Origin: Prevotella sp. UBA746
GTDB lineage: Bacteria > Bacteroidota > Bacteroidia > Bacteroidales > Bacteroidaceae
Assembly: GCA_002298545.1 (NCBI GenBank)
Contig: DBKQ01000085.1
Location: 1 to 18,012, forward strand
Length of the DNA: 18,012 bases
Reading direction: 5' to 3'
Shown: positions 7,368 through 14,213 of the stretch, one piece after another
Layout: each line of letters starts with the position of its first letter
Position numbering within the stretch: the stretch's first letter is position 1
The notes under the pieces: generated by a model
Told to the model about the DNA's origin: nothing
The model's input: only the letters and a program-made list of their open reading frames with translations
The model's database searches: none
Translations under genes and position numbers: made by a program

Positions 7368-8354
7368 TTAATTTGCTGTAGGGATATTAAAGTCCATTAT
7401 GTTTATGATTTCATCTTTCGACAACGAACGGGAACCGACACGCGTTGGCTGCCATGTACGGTAATGGATTATCGGGTCTTCTCCGTCGCGGAATTCCCAT
7501 ACAAGCAACAGATAGCCGTCGTCCTCATAGTTGCTCGACTTCCAGTGCTGATGGAGCGTAACACCATAGTAATTGGGATTGGCGGGATGCCTTACCACTT
7601 CTACATCACTGAATGTTACCTTTATATATTTATTGCTCTTGAAATTGGCTGCCAGACCCTTCATATACTGAGGCTTGCTCTGCACCTTATATACAATCTG
7701 ACTGCGCCACGACTGCATGTCGCTCGTATGCTGCCGTGTCATAGGCACAGTTCCGGTAATTATAATGGCATCGTCGCTGAATATACGGTTTATTGCATTC
7801 AGGTCTTTCTCATCATAGAAGCTGCGGTAGTTTTCAACGAAACTCAATATCGTCGTACGGCGTTCCAAATCAGTAACGCTCAATCCCTGATCCATGATGC
7901 GTCCATATACGGCATCGCTTGCAGCCATCGCCACACTTGCTATCTGTCCGCTTCGTGTAAGGCGTATTGTCAGGGCACGCTCCGGTTCATCGCTATACCC
8001 CTCTTGCATGGGGTTGACCTTTGTATATATGTTTCTTACCACATATCCTTCGGCTGAGGTAAGGCAACGCTCCACGATTTCCGTTTCTTCACACAGGAAA
8101 TGAAGGTTTCTCCAAAGAGCCTGTAATGAATGTTTGCCGCTGAGAACCATATCCACATTCTCGAGACGCAAGTCTCGTTCCTGAGCACATGCACGGTTTA
8201 TCTCGCTCAGCAGACCGGAGATTCCCGTTTCCATCCTTGCCTTAGCCGTCTGGTCTTGTATGCCGTCTACTATTGTCAGCTTTACATCTTGTGCCGTCGT
8301 CGACAGCATTGTTGCTATAAATGCGATAAATACCAATAATCTTTTCATATACAT
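7368..8354 (-). CDS. Secreted protein with C-terminal NTF2-like (SnoaL-type) domain
   Basis: The 328-residue product has a signal peptide ending near STTAQD (about residue 22). Methionine 3 (MKRLLVF, base 8348) is an equally good start. The N-terminal half (about 23-160) is unassigned. The C-terminal half (about 168-310) reads like an NTF2-like cone: FVENYRSFYDEKDLNAINRI followed by FSDDAIIITG is the typical first helix and strand, and the Trp/Tyr-rich strands WEFRDGEDPIIHYRTWQP close it. No enzyme active site can be named. It lies 16 bp after the gene upstream and 6 bp before the PEGA gene, inside the envelope operon. In the same family, NTF2-like folds serve as binding or dimerisation modules as often as enzymes. 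Confidence 0.7.
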   Translation of the reverse strand: MYMKRLLVFIAFIATMLSTTAQDVKLTIVDGIQDQTAKARMETGISGLLSEINRACAQERDLRLENVDMVLSGKHSLQALWRNLHFLCEETEIVERCLTSAEGYVVRNIYTKVNPMQEGYSDEPERALTIRLTRSGQIASVAMAASDAVYGRIMDQGLSVTDLERRTTILSFVENYRSFYDEKDLNAINRIFSDDAIIITGTVPMTRQHTSDMQSWRSQIVYKVQSKPQYMKGLAANFKSNKYIKVTFSDVEVVRHPANPNYYGVTLHQHWKSSNYEDDGYLLLVWEFRDGEDPIIHYRTWQPTRVGSRSLSKDEIINIMDFNIPTAN

Positions 8355-8370
8355 ATCCGATAGTTATTGT

Positions 8371-9087
8371 CTACTTTCTTATATACCATATTACGGCAGT
8401 CATGTTTGCCGGATAGTTATCCAAGGCATCGTCTGCTCCATTTACGAGGTTTATCCTCCTCCCCAAGCTGTTGACGGGCGACAGCAGGGTGATGACCTGC
8501 TGGCTCTGGATGTCGAAAAGGATCAGGTCTAACGAACTGTAGTCTTCTACGTCTTTCAGCTTTCCGAACTGCAGGATTTGTCCCTGACTCTGGAGCGACT
8601 TCAGCAACCTGTATACATCCTGAAACATCTTTGTCTGAACAATGTTCTGCACGAAAGCCTCGGGCACAAATTTCCTTGCAGGAAGAGTATTTATCGGTTG
8701 CGACTGTACTCGGATATCATCCATCTGCTGTCGAGGGGCATTTTCATTCCCCTGGGTCAAGGCGGCAGCCTCATCTTTTCTGATGTAAGCAAAGAACTGC
8801 ACGTATGTTCCTCTGTCCACCTTTATATATTTTGTAAAAGGCATGATGCTCTCTACTGATATCTTCTCGGCGTCGCTTCTGTTTACATTTATGTCGAGAA
8901 GCATTCGCTTCGTGGCATTCACCTTGGCAGAATCTGCATTCTCATGGGCAAAGCGATCCCAATAATAGATGTCGCTCTGACTCTTTATCTCGTTGATGCG
9001 CTGCAACAGTTGCGACTTGTTTTCTTGTGCATGGCATGACAATACGGAAACAAGTGCAAGGAAGATGGCTGCATTTATTCTTCTCAT
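8371..9087 (-). CDS. Secreted conserved protein of unknown function
   Basis: This 238-residue protein has a signal peptide (core IFLALVSVLSCHAQ; cleavage after Ala20 or lipidation at Cys18 are both possible, though LSVLSC is a weak lipobox). The mature N-terminus DIYYWDRFAHENADSAKV followed by an alanine- and leucine-bearing helix, then FTKYIKVDRGTYVQFFAYI, faintly resembles LPP20-type lipoproteins of Bacteroidetes; this is a low-confidence resemblance. The rest has no motif I recognise. Its ATG overlaps the stop of the upstream gene by four bases (ATGA), implying translational coupling and co-expression with that gene. It ends 16 bp before the NTF2-like gene. Confidence 0.65.
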   Translation of the reverse strand: MRRINAAIFLALVSVLSCHAQENKSQLLQRINEIKSQSDIYYWDRFAHENADSAKVNATKRMLLDINVNRSDAEKISVESIMPFTKYIKVDRGTYVQFFAYIRKDEAAALTQGNENAPRQQMDDIRVQSQPINTLPARKFVPEAFVQNIVQTKMFQDVYRLLKSLQSQGQILQFGKLKDVEDYSSLDLILFDIQSQQVITLLSPVNSLGRRINLVNGADDALDNYPANMTAVIWYIRK

Positions 9088-10283
9088 GGCAGTTTGAATT
9101 TTGCGTTCGACTTTCTCTTTGGGGTTATTCCGAAGAGTTTTGACTTTTCTATTGGAGGTATATACAGATATACATCGGCATGAACCGTGGGCGAGTCTGC
9201 TGTCAACTGGTCCATGGGAATGGTTACACTTATCATGTGGTTATACCCTTTCGACAGATTACTGGCAAAGAGTACTCCCCTCACCTTATTGCCATTCACT
9301 CCATTGCATGCAAAATAGAATTCACATCCGTTCTGACGGCAAACTGCCTTCAGCCGGCTCAGCGGAAGGGTTACCGTCTTGCGGTGATAATTGCTCAGAT
9401 GAAAATCCAAGACCATGTTTATATCTGGCACCGAAGTGTCGTTGCATTCCAAAAGGTTGGCAAAAGTCTCAGCCGGATAATCCTTCGACCTCACTACTAC
9501 GGGCTGCACGGATTCCAATGCAAGGCGTGTTGGGTTGCCGTTGACTATAGTGTCTGTAAATTCACGGACTGTGGTGAGACTATAATACACATTCTGGTTC
9601 AGAACATCTATCAGATAGAATTTACCTTGTTTGACGAACAAGCCTTCTGTGCCATATATACACAAATCGCTCTCTTCAACGACCGGCGGCGACGGTCGGC
9701 GGATTTCCGGGGCAGAGGCTGTCAGCTCATCTATAAATGTCTGTTCCATGCTGCGACGGGTATCATTATTCAGCAACTCATATTCTATGGGAATACCTAC
9801 TGTTGCAACATCCTTCCCATTTCTCTTCCACGAAACAATATACATTTTGTCTTCCCGGTTTTCTATCGAACAGTCGTATTGGTCAAATGTTCCTTTCAGA
9901 AGGGTTGACCAGCTACCGGTTCTGAAAATCACCCTCGACAGATACAGTTGATTGGGGGTAATCTTATATTTCCAGTTGAGCAATGCATATTCAAGGAAGT
10001 CATATACCGGCGACGGCTGCAAGAAACGCATAAAATCGGCAAACAGGGGGATACCGACATGCTCCACATATCCCATGGAATTTGTACGAAGGGTTATCCT
10101 GTTTCCGTCTCGGCATGTCATGCAATATGCGGTATCGGGCATCAGGGAATCTGCCGGAATATGTAGATCTAACATTTCGACAGCTTTCCTTAGCCTTTCC
10201 GACTTGTATCTCTGTGCATTGCCATTACCGCAAAATGCTACCGACAACAATATTACTGCAATGAATCGTGAATATATGTTCAT
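9084..10283 (-). CDS. Secreted protein of unknown function in the envelope operon
   Basis: The 399-residue protein has a signal peptide (residues about 1-23, core FIAVILLSVAFCGNGNA before QRYK). I recognise no domain. The mature part is mixed alpha/beta with many beta-like strands, a Pro-rich hinge near EIRRPSPPVVEES (about 195-207), and a C-terminal basic tail ending KRKSNAKFKLP. Its start codon overlaps the stop of the PD40-LysM gene by one base (TAATG) and its stop overlaps the next start by four bases, so it is firmly embedded in the operon. Periplasmic or outer-membrane-associated location is inferred from the signal peptide and neighbours. Confidence 0.65.
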   Translation of the reverse strand: MNIYSRFIAVILLSVAFCGNGNAQRYKSERLRKAVEMLDLHIPADSLMPDTAYCMTCRDGNRITLRTNSMGYVEHVGIPLFADFMRFLQPSPVYDFLEYALLNWKYKITPNQLYLSRVIFRTGSWSTLLKGTFDQYDCSIENREDKMYIVSWKRNGKDVATVGIPIEYELLNNDTRRSMEQTFIDELTASAPEIRRPSPPVVEESDLCIYGTEGLFVKQGKFYLIDVLNQNVYYSLTTVREFTDTIVNGNPTRLALESVQPVVVRSKDYPAETFANLLECNDTSVPDINMVLDFHLSNYHRKTVTLPLSRLKAVCRQNGCEFYFACNGVNGNKVRGVLFASNLSKGYNHMISVTIPMDQLTADSPTVHADVYLYIPPIEKSKLFGITPKRKSNAKFKLP

Positions 10284-11464
10284 TATTGTGCTGATACTTT
10301 TAGTTTCATTCCTTGCTTAATGGTCATCGTCGTAAGGTTGTTCCACTTCACGACATCACGCACTGTTATGCCATAACGGCGGGCTATATCGGTAATAGTC
10401 TCTCCGCTGGCTACGGTATGGTATGTGGCGTATTGTCCGCTACTTTGCTGAGATGACTGCGGAGAAACTGCGGATGGAGTATTATAGGAGATGCTTGGAG
10501 TATTGTATTTAAATCTCCATATCTGATATTGTCCGTCTTTTCCGCCACGGTCGCTCGTAAAGTATATATTACCGTCGTTTGCCCAATACGGTTCACCGTC
10601 ATACGATTTGTTCATCGTTATCTGTGTAAGATTATTTCCGTTGCGGTCTATTATATAAAGGTCGTTGTCTCCTTTTTCCGGTTTCTTACACTGGAAGACT
10701 ATTTTCGCTCCATCTGGACTGAAACAGGGACGCCACACGATTCCCATACTGGCATCGGTTAGCTGCGTGAGATTGCTGCCGTCTGAATTAATCGTACATA
10801 TAGATGTATTATACCCGTCGTTGGAATATTTCACGAACACTATACTACGCCCGTCTGGCGAAAATGCCGGAGTGCGCCCCAATCCGAGTTGGGTGGTTTC
10901 GTTTGTCTGCATGTTCTTTATCCATATCTCGGTGTTTTTCACGTCTGCCGTCCTCAGTCGCTTCTCATATACTATTTTCTTCCCGTCACGACTTATCGAC
11001 GGATATTGCTCATGATAGTCGGGAGTGTTCGTTACTTGGGTCAAGGCTCCGCCTTGCAACGCATTGACGATATAGATGTCGCTGACGCTTGTTCCTTCCG
11101 GTCTGCCGTCGAATGCTACCATATTGGTCGCTGCACTATATGAGGGGGTCGTGTTACGGCTTCGTCCTCCCGTTATCTGGCTCATCGACATGCCTGTAGG
11201 ACTGTCCTTGCGGTATATATTGTAGAAGCCAGTGTTATCATGCACGACAAAGAACAGATTGCGCCCATTGTCGCCACCAAAAGGGAAATCACATTTATAG
11301 GTTGTCTCATGAACTTTTGTCAATGCCGTAAGATTCTCACCTGGAGAGTAGACTACATGCGTTGTAACTACAGGCTCGACTACTGTTACCTTGGTAGCAC
11401 AACTCATCATCAACAACGAAGACAATACTGCCATTGATACTAATAACGGTTGGTTTCTTTTCAT
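10283..11464 (-). CDS. PD40 beta-propeller / LysM lipoprotein
   Basis: The 393-residue product is a lipoprotein: the signal peptide ends LLMMSC with the lipid Cys at about residue 22. About six PD40/TolB-like blades follow (residues about 65-325), seen from repeats such as SPDGRSIVFV, SPDGAKIVFQ and SRDGKKIVYE followed by Asp/Ile-Tyr strands. A Ser/Gln-rich linker leads to a C-terminal LysM domain (about 347-392: YHTVASGETITDIARRYGI, then WNNL and KQGMKL), which binds peptidoglycan. PD40 propellers plus a peptidoglycan-binding module also occur in T9SS PorE, but there the module is OmpA-like, so this is a different architecture. It is the first gene after the long structured RNA and probably anchors the encoded envelope complex to the cell wall. 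Confidence 0.85.
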   Translation of the reverse strand: MKRNQPLLVSMAVLSSLLMMSCATKVTVVEPVVTTHVVYSPGENLTALTKVHETTYKCDFPFGGDNGRNLFFVVHDNTGFYNIYRKDSPTGMSMSQITGGRSRNTTPSYSAATNMVAFDGRPEGTSVSDIYIVNALQGGALTQVTNTPDYHEQYPSISRDGKKIVYEKRLRTADVKNTEIWIKNMQTNETTQLGLGRTPAFSPDGRSIVFVKYSNDGYNTSICTINSDGSNLTQLTDASMGIVWRPCFSPDGAKIVFQCKKPEKGDNDLYIIDRNGNNLTQITMNKSYDGEPYWANDGNIYFTSDRGGKDGQYQIWRFKYNTPSISYNTPSAVSPQSSQQSSGQYATYHTVASGETITDIARRYGITVRDVVKWNNLTTMTIKQGMKLKVSAQ

Positions 11465-11558
11465 ACTATCTGATTTTTATTTGAGGGTTTTTATATTTCC
11501 CGATATCACGCTTTTTAGTTTTTATATTGGTAAAATATAATGGATTATATACCGGCAT
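11465..11558 (-). other. Spacer between RNA terminator and first operon gene
   Basis: These 94 AT-rich bases contain no TTTG word on the minus strand and hence no consensus Bacteroidetes promoter. No ribosome-binding GGAGG is present before the ATG at 11464, which is normal for Bacteroidetes. This supports, but does not prove, that operon expression comes from transcription passing the hairpin at 11559-11594. Confidence 0.5.
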
Positions 11559-11594
11559 AAAAAAAGCGTGGAACTTCATGTTGTCCGTTCCACG
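11559..11594 (-). terminator. Intrinsic terminator (possible attenuator) upstream of the envelope operon
   Basis: On the minus strand CGTGGAAC (11594-11587) pairs with GTTCCACG (11574-11567) around a 12-base loop, followed one base later by seven U (11565-11559). Two competing pairings use the same bases: GCGTGG at 11650-11645 can take the 3' arm, and GTTGTCTGTTC at 11636-11626 can take the 5' arm and loop. That arrangement allows terminator and antiterminator forms. The first operon gene starts 94 bases downstream with no recognisable promoter between. Confidence 0.75.
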
Positions 11595-11993
11595 AGTCGA
11601 GGCTCTTGCACTGCCTATCAAAGTCGAACAGACAACGTCAGAGCCCACGCCGATTCGGTATATATTGCTTGTCAATATGGTTACAGTAAGGATACAATAT
11701 GTCCCGAAAGGGTACAACATATCCTTACCTTAACCATATTGACTGTGAATAAACCACACCCGGGACATCTACCGTCATCTCAGCTCAAGACTTTGATTTT
11801 GAATTTGCAAGATTCGACTCGTCATGAACAGAGCGTTATGAGTAAACGCCTTCAATATGTCTGCACTCTCTTCCCACCCATTGCCCGCTGTTACTGATTT
11901 ATCTTTTTCGACTCACCAGTTTAGCTCGGCGTTGGCTTGTCCAGTTTAGTTCTTGAATAGATTCAAAGTTCTGTACTTGGACTTGAGAGTCAT
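11559..11993 (-). ncRNA. Long structured leader or free-standing ncRNA, no known family recognised
   Basis: A promoter at 11997-12027 should start a minus-strand RNA near 11990, and a hairpin with seven U ends it at 11559, giving about 430 nt without a long ORF. Visible structure: a hairpin at 11671-11743 with a perfect 13-bp base and an 8-bp inner helix; a 9-bp long-range helix between 11814-11822 and 11592-11600; a 7-bp match between the tip strand 11699-11705 and 11762-11768; helix 11640-11645 with 11601-11606; and 11626-11636 with 11580-11590, whose one non-Watson-Crick pair is G-U only on the minus strand. I compared it by eye with tmRNA, RNase P RNA, SRP RNA and common riboswitches and saw no conserved cores. 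A 6S-like RNA cannot be excluded. Confidence 0.6.
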
Positions 11994-11996
11994 GTG

Positions 11997-12027
11997 CAAA
12001 TGTAGTGTATATTTTCTTTTCTACAAA
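11997..12027 (-). promoter_or_regulatory. Bacteroidetes-type promoter for the leader RNA
   Basis: Read on the minus strand, TTTG (12027-12024), 19 bases, then TACATTTG (12004-11997) matches the Bacteroidetes housekeeping consensus TTTG-N19-21-TANNTTTG exactly. Transcription should begin around 11992-11989. By eye this is the only such match between the stop of the upstream gene (12127) and the first operon gene (11464). Confidence 0.75.
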
Positions 12028-12126
12028 ATGTTTTGTTCTTTTTTTTATTTGTTATGCAAACATTTTTGTCTTTATTTGATTTACACTATATCTTATACAT
12101 ATTATAATTATAATTAAAATTCAAGT

Positions 12127-12615
12127 TTACTTCGTCATCAGATATTCTGCAAAGATTCTGGCGGCACTCTCCACCTTTGCTGCACAGGGACGCTTCTTGT
12201 AATATTCTGCCGTTCGCGGAGAAGCGACATAGCTTGAAGCGGCTTTCTCGTTGCCGTTGATGCCAAGTATCTCGGCACAAATCAGCGAACCGTTCTGGGC
12301 TTTTGACTTGGCGAGCAATTCCTGTACTACCTTGTAGCATGCCGACTTGCCTTCGCGGTCGCTGCCTTCAGTCTGACCGCAGTCGAGTCCTACCAAAACG
12401 ACGATGCCCGAAACGGCACCGCACATCATACGCATACGTCCTACTCCACCGCCAAAGCCGGCCCCTACACGTTTTGCCATTTCGTCGGTCATACCATAGA
12501 GATCGGCAAAGGCTGCCACTACCGACTGGCAACAGCCGTAGCCATGCATAAAGTTTTCTACTGCCCGCTCTACTCGAGCTTCCAGCTCTGCCGGGAGTTT
12601 CTTATCCTCTTCCAT
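12127..12615 (-). CDS. C_GCAxxG_C_C family protein (putative redox or metal-binding)
   Basis: The 162-residue cytoplasmic protein carries the defining cysteine pattern of the C_GCAxxG_C_C family: GYGCCQSV (Cys28, Cys29), MMCGAVSG (Cys65; GCA replaced by CGA order as in many members), further Cys79 and Cys93, LICAEILG (Cys113) and RPCAAKV (Cys144). Length is normal for the family. Members are thought to be redox-active or metal-binding, often near radical or anaerobic enzymes, but no reaction is established. Start at MEEDKKLP is the only reasonable one. A strong stem-loop separates it from the upstream 489-residue gene, so its expression is probably at least partly independent. It reads towards the leader RNA promoter. 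Confidence 0.85.
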   Translation of the reverse strand: MEEDKKLPAELEARVERAVENFMHGYGCCQSVVAAFADLYGMTDEMAKRVGAGFGGGVGRMRMMCGAVSGIVVLVGLDCGQTEGSDREGKSACYKVVQELLAKSKAQNGSLICAEILGINGNEKAASSYVASPRTAEYYKKRPCAAKVESAARIFAEYLMTK

Positions 12616-12646
12616 ATAATTTTCTGTCTTTTTATTATAAGAATAT

Positions 12647-12695
12647 CCCTCTCCAATTTTCCTCTCAAATGAATGAAAAGGAAAATTGAAGAGGG
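12647..12695 (-). terminator. 17-bp stem-loop after the 489-residue gene
   Basis: Arms 12647-12663 and 12679-12695 (CCCTCTTCAATTTTCCT on the minus strand with its complement) pair over 17 bases; the single difference is a G-U pair only when the minus strand is RNA, which supports that strand. It lies 24 bases beyond the stop at 12720. It is followed by AU-rich sequence rather than a clean U-run, so termination may be partial or the stem may protect the transcript end. Confidence 0.6.
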
Positions 12696-12719
12696 CTAAA
12701 TATTTTCCGCTTATATTGT

Positions 12720-14189
12720 TTACAGTCTTGACGATACCGCCCTAACGAGGAAATCGAAGTTCTGCTGCACTATCTCGTTGCCGCGCTCCAGTCCCTTCGA
12801 AGAGTTTATCGTGGCATCGGGAAGGAAATGCTGGCTTATCAGACACGACTGAACCTCTGGACTAACGGAAAGGACGAAGTTCAATGCCTGGTTTCTCGAC
12901 CATTTCTCGTTGTAATACGGGTTGCGCTCGTCTTTCACGCAGAGTGCACCATCGGGGAATATCTGCAAATCCTCTGTGCTCTTCTCCGGCACGTAAAGTA
13001 CGATATGCTCCTGGTCGGCTGGCAACTGGAAGTTTTTCTCTACATCCTCATCGGCTGGCAGATGTTTCAACAGGAATGCCTTCAGCTCTGCTGCATCGGC
13101 GAAATAGAACAGGCGGGTATCTTTCGACTCCTTTATCATGTCGTCGTATGCCTTCTGGAGATTCTTGTGTCCTTCGTAGTCTTCTGCCATCTCGTCGAAC
13201 ATCTTCAGGTCGTCGCCAAATGAGCTTCCGCCGTTAAGATGCCATGCTCCGTCGTATTCTACAAATGACGCCACGATGCCATTACGCTGATAACACTCGT
13301 CTTGCGGATGGTTCAGCTCGTCTGCCGTTACGGTGAAGGTCTCGCCTGTGATATCCCGGAACGTCATGCTGCGATTGTCATCCGTGCTCTCTATCTTATA
13401 CATTCTGTAGTCCATCTGTCGCTGGCTCTCCACCTTCTGGGCAGCCTCATCATTGCCGTTGGCACGGAGTATTGCCGCCATCCACTCTTGTGGTTTCAGT
13501 CTTAGCGGACCAATATTTCCGGTATAGGCGAGAAGACACTCTACCTGATAAAATGCGGCGTCCAGCGGACAATGTACGGCTTCTGCCATCTGGCGGGCAC
13601 GGCCGTAGATGAAGTCTATAGCTCGTGGGATATATGTGAGGTAGCAACTGAAATACAGCCATTTCAGGGCATCGCGCTGCTTATAGAAATCGCCGATGAA
13701 CTGCGGGTTCTGGAAATAGTCCTTCAGACTTTCGTTTACCGGCACCGTTTCGTAATGTTTCTCCAATACATTATATGCTGCTACGGCGAGACGCTCCAGT
13801 ATCGGGTTCTCCGGATTACCAATCTTGCCATGGTGCACCTCAAGCATCGTGTACCAAACGATGAACTTTACATCCTCGATATTTGGCTCGTCATCAAAAT
13901 AATTCTCCTCGTCAATATCATAGAACGGGAGTTGTCTGCCATACATCTCCTTCACTTTCGAAGTGAAACCGTGCCATATTCCGGCACCGGCGATTACATC
14001 CTCGAAATACATTGTTACGTTTAGTGCTATCTGGCGAATCCCGTTTACCGGAATATCATCGACTTTCTCTTTTGCCATCGCCGTGGCAACCTCTGTCGCT
14101 ATACGGGCATATTCTGTATCTGTAGCAGACTGCATCCCTTTGGGATGACAGTTTTTTACCGCCATCTGCGGTATTAGTGTCATTTTCAT
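12720..14189 (-). CDS. Conserved hypothetical cytoplasmic protein
   Basis: I do not recognise the family of this 489-residue protein. There is no signal peptide or membrane segment. The N-terminal half is helix-rich, with KFIVWYTMLEVHHGK and RAIDFIYGRARQM; the middle (about 270-330) turns to beta strands (TFRDITGETFTVTADEL); a C-terminal helical segment ends in AVSSRL. The whole is acidic with many aromatic residues. Met19 (MQSATDTEY) is an alternative start. It begins 24 bp after the protease gene, so the two are almost certainly co-transcribed from the promoter at 15383-15413. The sequence resembles large Bacteroidetes-only hypothetical families, but I cannot name one with confidence. Confidence 0.65.
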   Translation of the reverse strand: MKMTLIPQMAVKNCHPKGMQSATDTEYARIATEVATAMAKEKVDDIPVNGIRQIALNVTMYFEDVIAGAGIWHGFTSKVKEMYGRQLPFYDIDEENYFDDEPNIEDVKFIVWYTMLEVHHGKIGNPENPILERLAVAAYNVLEKHYETVPVNESLKDYFQNPQFIGDFYKQRDALKWLYFSCYLTYIPRAIDFIYGRARQMAEAVHCPLDAAFYQVECLLAYTGNIGPLRLKPQEWMAAILRANGNDEAAQKVESQRQMDYRMYKIESTDDNRSMTFRDITGETFTVTADELNHPQDECYQRNGIVASFVEYDGAWHLNGGSSFGDDLKMFDEMAEDYEGHKNLQKAYDDMIKESKDTRLFYFADAAELKAFLLKHLPADEDVEKNFQLPADQEHIVLYVPEKSTEDLQIFPDGALCVKDERNPYYNEKWSRNQALNFVLSVSPEVQSCLISQHFLPDATINSSKGLERGNEIVQQNFDFLVRAVSSRL

Positions 14190-14213
14190 ATTTCTGTATT
14201 ATATTTTTTTAGT

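Noticed and set aside
7065..8057. 330-codon plus-strand open frame
   Set aside because: It lies opposite the PEGA and NTF2-like genes, crosses their boundary, is full of Cys/His/Tyr clusters typical of antisense frames, and has no recognisable start or domain.
9180..9908. 242-codon plus-strand open frame
   Set aside because: It is wholly antisense to the 399-residue secreted protein, which has a signal peptide and coupled overlaps with its neighbours.
11671..11743. Retron msr-msd region suggested by the long hairpin
   Set aside because: No reverse transcriptase gene lies nearby and the hairpin sits between a promoter and a terminator as part of a longer RNA.
11559..11993. tmRNA, RNase P RNA or a known riboswitch
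   Set aside because: I looked for the tRNA-like ends and CCA of tmRNA, the conserved GAGGAAAGUCC and ACAGAA cores of RNase P RNA, and cobalamin, SAM, TPP and FMN motifs, and found none.
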